A stretch of 64,000 bases of DNA from positions 1,736,001 through 1,800,000 of the forward strand of contig NZ_FQLF01000002.1 in assembly GCF_900120175.1 (NCBI RefSeq), in the 5' to 3' direction. The stretch comes from Oceanicoccus sp. KOV_DT_Chl. GTDB taxonomy: Bacteria; Pseudomonadota; Gammaproteobacteria; Pseudomonadales; Dasaniaceae. How positions within the stretch are numbered: position 1 is the first letter of the stretch; each line of letters opens with the position of its first letter. Below are positions 58,283-64,000 of the stretch, one piece after another. Below the pieces are notes generated by a model. It was not told the DNA's origin, searched no databases, and worked only from the letters and a program-made list of their open reading frames with translations. Both the position numbers and the translations under genes were made by a program.

Positions 58283-59820
58283 GTCTGTGTAGATTTAAAT
58301 TTCTCTACCAATTCAACAAACTTGGCTTTGTAGTCATCGTTCCAATCACCACTGGCAGCAATAGCACTCATGGTGTCGGCGTATTCGCTTTTGGCAAATG
58401 ACAATAAAGCCGATTCAAAGTCACCTATTTTTTCTACGGGAACATCAGATAGGTGACCTTCGTTTGCGCAGTAAACCATCAAGCCCATTTCAGCAACACT
58501 CTGTGGTGCATACTGCTTTTGCTTCATTAATTCAGTTACACGCTCACCATTATCTAACTGTGCCTTAGTCGCATCATCCAAATCTGAAGCGAACTGGGAG
58601 AACGCTGCCAATTCACGATACTGCGCCAAAGAAGTACGAATACCGCCAGACAATTTTTTCATGATTTTGGTTTGAGCCGCACCACCAACACGCGATACCG
58701 AAATACCGGCATCCATTGCTGGACGATTACCGGAGTTAAACATGTCAGCTTCAAGGAAGATCTGACCATCGGTAATAGAGATTACGTTAGTTGGTACGAA
58801 TGCCGATACGTCACCAGCTTGTGTTTCGATAACTGGCAAGGCTGTCAGTGAACCGGTTTTACCTTTCACTTCGCCGTTAGTAAATTTCTCTACGTAATCA
58901 GCGTTAACACGAGCTGCACGCTCCAACAAACGCGAGTGCAAATAGAAAACATCACCAGGATATGCTTCACGACCTGGCGGACGACGAAGCAACAAAGAAA
59001 TCTGACGATAAGCCCACGCTTGCTTGGTCAAATCATCATAAATGATCAAGGCATCTTCACCGCGATCACGGTAATACTCACCCATTGTACAACCAGCAAA
59101 TGGCGCCAGGAACTGCATCGCAGCTGGATCAGAGGCGGTAGCCGCAACAATAATGGTGTGGTCCATAGCACCGTGTTCTTCTAATTTACGAACAACAGCT
59201 GCAATAGATGATGCCTTCTGGCCAATCGCTACGTAGACACACTTAATACCAGAACCTTTCTGGTTAATAATCGCATCAACCGCAATAGCTGTTTTACCAA
59301 TCTGACGGTCACCGATAATCAACTCACGCTGGCCACGGCCAATTGGCACCATCGCATCAACCGCTTTCAAACCAATTTGCACTGGCTGATCAACCGATTG
59401 ACGCTCGATAACACCTGGCGCTACTTTTTCGATAAAGTCAGTTTCTTTTGCGTTGATTGGGCCTTTGCCATCTATAGGCATACCCAGTGCATCGACAACA
59501 CGACCTTGTAATTCAGGACCCACCGGTACTTCAAGTACCCGACCAGTACACTTACAGATCTGGCCTTCCGCAATACCGCGGTAATCACCCAATACAACCG
59601 CACCAACAGAATCGCGCTCCAGGTTCAACGCCATACCGTAGACGCCGCCTTCAAACTCAATCATCTCACCATACATAACATTGGTAAGACCGTGGATGCG
59701 AATAATACCGTCAGTTACAGAAACGACCGTACCTTCGTTTTGGGCTTCGCTAGACACATCAAGCTGGTCGATGCGGCTTTTGATAATTTCGCTAATCTCA
59801 GATGGATTCAGCTGTTGCAT
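58276..59820 (-). CDS. atpA: ATP synthase alpha subunit
   Basis: 514 residues. P-loop GDRQIGKT (170-177), [29 protein letters not shown] and [18 protein letters not shown]. Non-catalytic nucleotide-binding subunit of F1. The stop is embedded in a strong hairpin. Confidence 0.98.
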   Translation of the reverse strand: MQQLNPSEISEIIKSRIDQLDVSSEAQNEGTVVSVTDGIIRIHGLTNVMYGEMIEFEGGVYGMALNLERDSVGAVVLGDYRGIAEGQICKCTGRVLEVPVGPELQGRVVDALGMPIDGKGPINAKETDFIEKVAPGVIERQSVDQPVQIGLKAVDAMVPIGRGQRELIIGDRQIGKTAIAVDAIINQKGSGIKCVYVAIGQKASSIAAVVRKLEEHGAMDHTIIVAATASDPAAMQFLAPFAGCTMGEYYRDRGEDALIIYDDLTKQAWAYRQISLLLRRPPGREAYPGDVFYLHSRLLERAARVNADYVEKFTNGEVKGKTGSLTALPVIETQAGDVSAFVPTNVISITDGQIFLEADMFNSGNRPAMDAGISVSRVGGAAQTKIMKKLSGGIRTSLAQYRELAAFSQFASDLDDATKAQLDNGERVTELMKQKQYAPQSVAEMGLMVYCANEGHLSDVPVEKIGDFESALLSFAKSEYADTMSAIAASGDWNDDYKAKFVELVEKFKSTQTY

Positions 59821-59845
59821 TTTCTTTTCCTCGTCTTAGCTTACG

Positions 59846-60382
59846 CTAGGAATTCATTGCTTCGGCAAGTTTGTTTAAACGACCACGAATACTGCCGTCG
59901 ATAACCACATCAGCAGCGCGTACAACTACACCACCAATCAGGTCAGAATTTATAACAGTGTGTAAATTTACATCGCGCTCTAACTTACCGCTTAAGGCTT
60001 TCGCCAACTTGTCTTGAATAGCTGCGTCCAGCTCGAAGGCTGTCGCGATTTCTACTTCAACAGTTTTTTCACGGTTGGCTTTGAACTCTTCATATAAAGC
60101 AGAGATGACTGGTAATAGCGCTAAACGCTTATTATCCGCCAATACTTTAATAAAGTTTTGTGCTTTAGCAGCCAGCTCATCGCCACAAACGGCAATGAAT
60201 TTTTCGGCCTGTTGCTCTGAGGTCAATGATGGTGAAGTTAATACTTTCACCATATTGTCAGATTGTGCAACAGCAGCGGCTGTCGCTAATTGAGTAGACC
60301 ATTCAGCTAATTGCTTAACTGATGATGCATGCTCAAACGCTGCTCGCGCATAAGGTCTTGCCAGGGTGCTTAATTCAGCCAT
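59846..60382 (-). CDS. atpH: ATP synthase delta subunit
   Basis: 178 residues. N-terminal LARPYARAAFEHA and C-terminal VNLHTVINSDLIGGVVVRAADVVIDGSIRGRLNKLAEAM. Peripheral-stalk subunit linking F1 to the b dimer; starts 12 bases after the atpF stop. Confidence 0.96.
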   Translation of the reverse strand: MAELSTLARPYARAAFEHASSVKQLAEWSTQLATAAAVAQSDNMVKVLTSPSLTSEQQAEKFIAVCGDELAAKAQNFIKVLADNKRLALLPVISALYEEFKANREKTVEVEIATAFELDAAIQDKLAKALSGKLERDVNLHTVINSDLIGGVVVRAADVVIDGSIRGRLNKLAEAMNS

Positions 60383-60394
60383 GCCAAACTCTCC

Positions 60395-60865
60395 CTATAG
60401 ACCCGCTGCCAATTTTTCTACCAGCTCTTTGTGAGCACTTGCATCGATAGTCGCTTCCAGTACCTGTTCCGCACCGGCAAGGGCCAATACCGCAACCTGG
60501 CCACGTAAAGCTTCTTTCGCACGATTAACGTCTTGTTCGATCTCAGCCTGTGCTGCTGCTTTGATACGATCGCCTTCTTCGCGAGCGGCCTCTTTCGCTT
60601 CTTCCACGATTTGATTAGCACGCTTATTGGCTGCATCAATGATGCTAGCTGCTTGCTCTTTCGATTCGCGTAGATTTTGAGTCGCTTTCTCTTGTGCTAG
60701 TTCTAAATCTTTTCCAGCACGATCAGCAGCTTCAAGGCCATCAGCGATCTGCTTTTCACGCTCATCCATTGCAGTGCGAATAGCACCCCATACGAAAGCT
60801 TTACAGAACCACACAAAGAACAGGAATGTGATGGACTGGCCAATTAAAGTCAGATTAATGTTCAC
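60395..60865 (-). CDS. atpF: ATP synthase b subunit
   Basis: 156 residues. N-terminal membrane helix ([22 protein letters not shown]) followed by a long charged coiled coil. Forms the peripheral stalk. Confidence 0.97.
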   Translation of the reverse strand: MNINLTLIGQSITFLFFVWFCKAFVWGAIRTAMDEREKQIADGLEAADRAGKDLELAQEKATQNLRESKEQAASIIDAANKRANQIVEEAKEAAREEGDRIKAAAQAEIEQDVNRAKEALRGQVAVLALAGAEQVLEATIDASAHKELVEKLAAGL

Positions 60866-60919
60866 GCCGACACCTCAGCTTGTTAGTGAATAAGTAAGTG
60901 TTATCAGTTAACGCTTAAC

Positions 60920-61162
<243 letters not shown>

Positions 61163-61232
61163 CTATCTCCACTTATTTAAAAGTTAAAAGTTGAACCGAA
61201 GTTCAGTGAGTTAATAAAAAGTAAAACTGTTA

Positions 61233-62177
<945 letters not shown>

Positions 62178-62246
62178 TTAGAAACCTGTAATAGCGATTA
62201 AAAGCAATTCCATCAAATTTTTTTGCGCTTACTTTTTGAACGGCTA

Positions 62247-62657
62247 CTAGCGTTTAAAAAAGCGCAGTGCCAATATCCAATTCAGCACCATCATAAATAT
62301 ATAAGCCAGAAAAATAACAACCACATTAATCGGTCTCAACAGAGCAAACGTGCCCGCGAACAATAATGTGGTAAAAACAAACTTTCCTGCTTCGCCCCGA
62401 TAAAATGACCGGGTTACTTCACTTGCCGCTTTAGCCCCGGAAAAACGAAAGGCCCAGCTGGCAAAATACGCATTAGGCGCTAAACAAATCAACCCACCCA
62501 CCAATGTTGATAACGCCGCGGTGTGATCTACCAATAATATGCCCGCCGATAACATCAGCAGTACAAACAACTGCAGGGCAAATACTCGCAACAGAGGAGG
62601 TTTGTTTAGCTGGGCACCAGTTTGATGGCTGGATGCAGTTATTTTAGGTAACTGCAT
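62247..62657 (-). CDS. atpI: ATP synthase assembly protein I
   Basis: 136 residues with about four membrane helices: VFALQLFVLLMLSAGILLVD, LSTLVGGLICLAPNAYFASWAF, FVFTTLLFAGTFALL and IFLAYIFMMVLNWILALRFF. First gene of the operon, supports assembly of the c ring or a/c contact. Confidence 0.88.
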   Translation of the reverse strand: MQLPKITASSHQTGAQLNKPPLLRVFALQLFVLLMLSAGILLVDHTAALSTLVGGLICLAPNAYFASWAFRFSGAKAASEVTRSFYRGEAGKFVFTTLLFAGTFALLRPINVVVIFLAYIFMMVLNWILALRFFKR

Positions 62658-62710
62658 TGCGACACTCCCACTGATTTTACACCGGCTTAACGCCTATTTA
62701 AGCGGGGCGC

Positions 62711-62739
62711 ATTATAGGGATAATAAGGACGGTATTCAA
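62711..62739 (-). promoter_or_regulatory. Sigma70 promoter of the atp operon
   Basis: On the minus strand TTGAAT (complement of 62734-62739), a 17-base spacer, TATAAT (complement of 62711-62716), about 55 bases before the atpI ATG. Confidence 0.75.
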
Positions 62740-62758
62740 CAGAATTGTCCTTATTATC
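62719..62758. repeat. Perfect 12-bp inverted repeat over the atp promoter
   Basis: GATAATAAGGAC (62719-62730) and GTCCTTATTATC (62747-62758) with a 16-base loop. One arm lies within the promoter spacer, the other just upstream of the -35. It could bind a regulator or end parB transcription. Confidence 0.85.
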
Positions 62759-62914
62759 GATTAATATTTGGCTGCTTATTATCTGTAGTTCGTTGCAGAA
62801 ACCCCGAAATTAACCGCCTTTTTGTTATAAATGGTCTATTTAGTGTCCACGAACTTTTAAACTACTAGATAATGTGTTTCCAATGAGAATAAGGCGGCTG
62901 TTATGACCTGATGG
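62759..62914. other. parB 3' flank, no gene seen
   Basis: About 155 bases between the parB stop and the inverted repeat. No protein-like frame was seen. Confidence 0.4.
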
Positions 62915-63811
62915 TTACTTGATGTGACTAAGGATGCCGTCCAGCTCATTTAAATTGTTATATTTTAAAACCAACTTCCCACTACCTTTAGCGCTGTGCT
63001 GGATAGTAATCGGCACCCCGACCTTTTCTGAAAGCTGTTGCTGCAGGTTTTTAATATCAGGATCTATTTGTTTTTGGGCCTTCGCCTTGGGTGAATCCAT
63101 TTCAGCCAATAACGTTCTGACCAGAGCCTCGGTTTGGCGCACAGAAAAACCCTTGCTAACCACAGTGGATGCCGCTTGAGATTGGTGCTCAGCAGGTAAA
63201 CCTAGCAAGGCCTTGGCATGCCCCATCTCAAGGTCACCATGCTCCAACATGCGCTGTACATCGTCTCGTAAAGACATTAATCGCAATAAATTAGTCACTG
63301 AAGCACGGGATTTACCCACAGCGTCTGCAATTTGCTGATGGGTTAATTCAAATTCTTGCTGCAACCTGGATAGCGCTAACGCTTCTTCCATGGGATTTAA
63401 GTCTTCACGCTGGATATTTTCAATCAACGCCATGGCGATTGCAGCTTCGTCAGGCACGTGCCGGATAACCGCCGGAATCATGTCTATACCTGCTAGCTGG
63501 GTAGCCCGCCAGCGCCGCTCACCAGCAATAATCTCGTATTTATCGGCACTGATGGGCCGAACTACTATCGGCTGCATAACCCCCTGGGCTTTGATGCTTG
63601 CTGCTAATTCTTCCAGGGCTTCAGGGTGCATGTCACGACGTGGTTGATATTTACCCCGCTGAATAATATCGACCGGCAGTTTGCGCAACTCACCATCATT
63701 GTTGTCTGCACTCGCCGCTTCAGAAGTATCCTCGGTTGTAGTAGCCGACGCTTTGCCAGCACTTAAAAGTGCATCCAGACCTCGTCCTAAACCGCGTTTT
63801 TTTGCCGCCAT
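62915..63811 (-). CDS. parB: Chromosome partitioning protein ParB
   Basis: 298 residues. CTP-binding motif GERR (97-100) in IIAGERRWRATQLAG, a helix-turn-helix parS-binding domain (ELTHQQIADAVGKSRASVTNLLRLMSL) and a C-terminal dimerisation domain. ATG 63811 begins MAAKKRGLGRGLDALLS, the family N-terminus. No parS site was noticed here. Confidence 0.97.
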   Translation of the reverse strand: MAAKKRGLGRGLDALLSAGKASATTTEDTSEAASADNNDGELRKLPVDIIQRGKYQPRRDMHPEALEELAASIKAQGVMQPIVVRPISADKYEIIAGERRWRATQLAGIDMIPAVIRHVPDEAAIAMALIENIQREDLNPMEEALALSRLQQEFELTHQQIADAVGKSRASVTNLLRLMSLRDDVQRMLEHGDLEMGHAKALLGLPAEHQSQAASTVVSKGFSVRQTEALVRTLLAEMDSPKAKAQKQIDPDIKNLQQQLSEKVGVPITIQHSAKGSGKLVLKYNNLNELDGILSHIK

Positions 63812-63930
63812 GGTGATTCCAATCAAATAATTAAATGTTGCTAATTTCGGGTATCTTAACGCTAAGAGACGTTAAAAATATAGTCTGTGGGGAAAGCAGC
63901 GATAAATAGAAATAATCTGAGTGAGATAAC

Positions 63931-64000
63931 CTAGTCCGCACGACGCAACATCTCCCCTGCCAATGCCAGGTATGACATAGCTCCTTTGGACTGTTTATCG
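63931..64000 (-). CDS. parA: Chromosome partitioning ATPase ParA, 3' end only
   Basis: Only the last 22 codons lie in the window: the minus strand reads DKQSKGAMSYLALAGEMLRRAD then TAG. This is the usual ParA C-terminus (SYLALAGEML), and position upstream of parB agrees. The rest lies outside. Confidence 0.85.
   Translation of the reverse strand, partial: DKQSKGAMSYLALAGEMLRRAD

Noticed and set aside
62915-64000. parS site near parAB
   Set aside because: No TGTTTCACGTGAAACA-like sequence was found in this stretch.

Overview
The window is a chromosomal segment of a gammaproteobacterium. The evidence is the gene order parA-parB-atpIBEFHAGDC-glmU-glmS at the right end and an oxyR-recG / HU / rubredoxin reductase / ubiC-ubiA block at the left end that matches the Pseudomonas arrangement. 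GspA/GspB, FinR-Fpr and a large TonB-dependent receptor fit a marine Cellvibrionales/Pseudomonadales-type bacterium; the genus is not determinable from sequence reading alone. No rRNA, tRNA or CRISPR array was seen.

Layout. 1-14816: housekeeping and stress genes (YeeZ-like SDR fragment, OxyR, RecG, a YbaK-HDOD regulator, MFS and dicarboxylate transporters, HU, a rubredoxin-rubredoxin reductase fusion, UbiC and UbiA). 14823-23939: signalling proteins (REC-TPR, REC-PilZ), YaaA, a TRAP permease pair without its binding protein, tandem hotdog thioesterases, a DEDDh exonuclease and a GreA-like factor. 24004-31303: a chromosomal integron. An IntI-type tyrosine recombinase (+ strand, 30338) sits behind a perfect LexA box and is divergent from an array of about ten cassettes that run leftwards on the minus strand. 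I number these C1 (next to intI) to C10. They are separated by attC sites attC1-attC10, the last two degenerate. C8 is a YefM-YoeB toxin-antitoxin pair on the opposite strand with its own promoter. The attI-intI spacer holds four copies of a palindromic GACYGGTC/GTATAA element that could be operators. 31300-43342: RND efflux pump with adaptor, amidohydrolase, two SDRs, a sulfatase, and GspA-GspB. 43351-51847: Cys-rich secreted protein, chemoreceptor, FinR/Fpr pair, SUKH protein, TonB-dependent receptor, VOC protein. 51911-64000: glmS, glmU, the F1Fo ATP synthase operon, parB and the 3' end of parA.

Five otherwise well-preserved genes (YbaK-HDOD, rubredoxin reductase, REC-PilZ, a GFA protein, sulfatase) are each broken by loss of one base, in most cases clearly within a G/C run. 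All five read through if one base is restored. This pattern looks more like homopolymer under-calling in the assembly than five real pseudogenes, but the sequence alone cannot decide.

The atp operon has a near-consensus sigma70 promoter upstream of atpI. It also has strong inverted repeats lying over the stop codons of atpB and atpA, and a REP-like palindrome shared by the two gaps that flank atpG. These may shape the stoichiometry of the transcripts.
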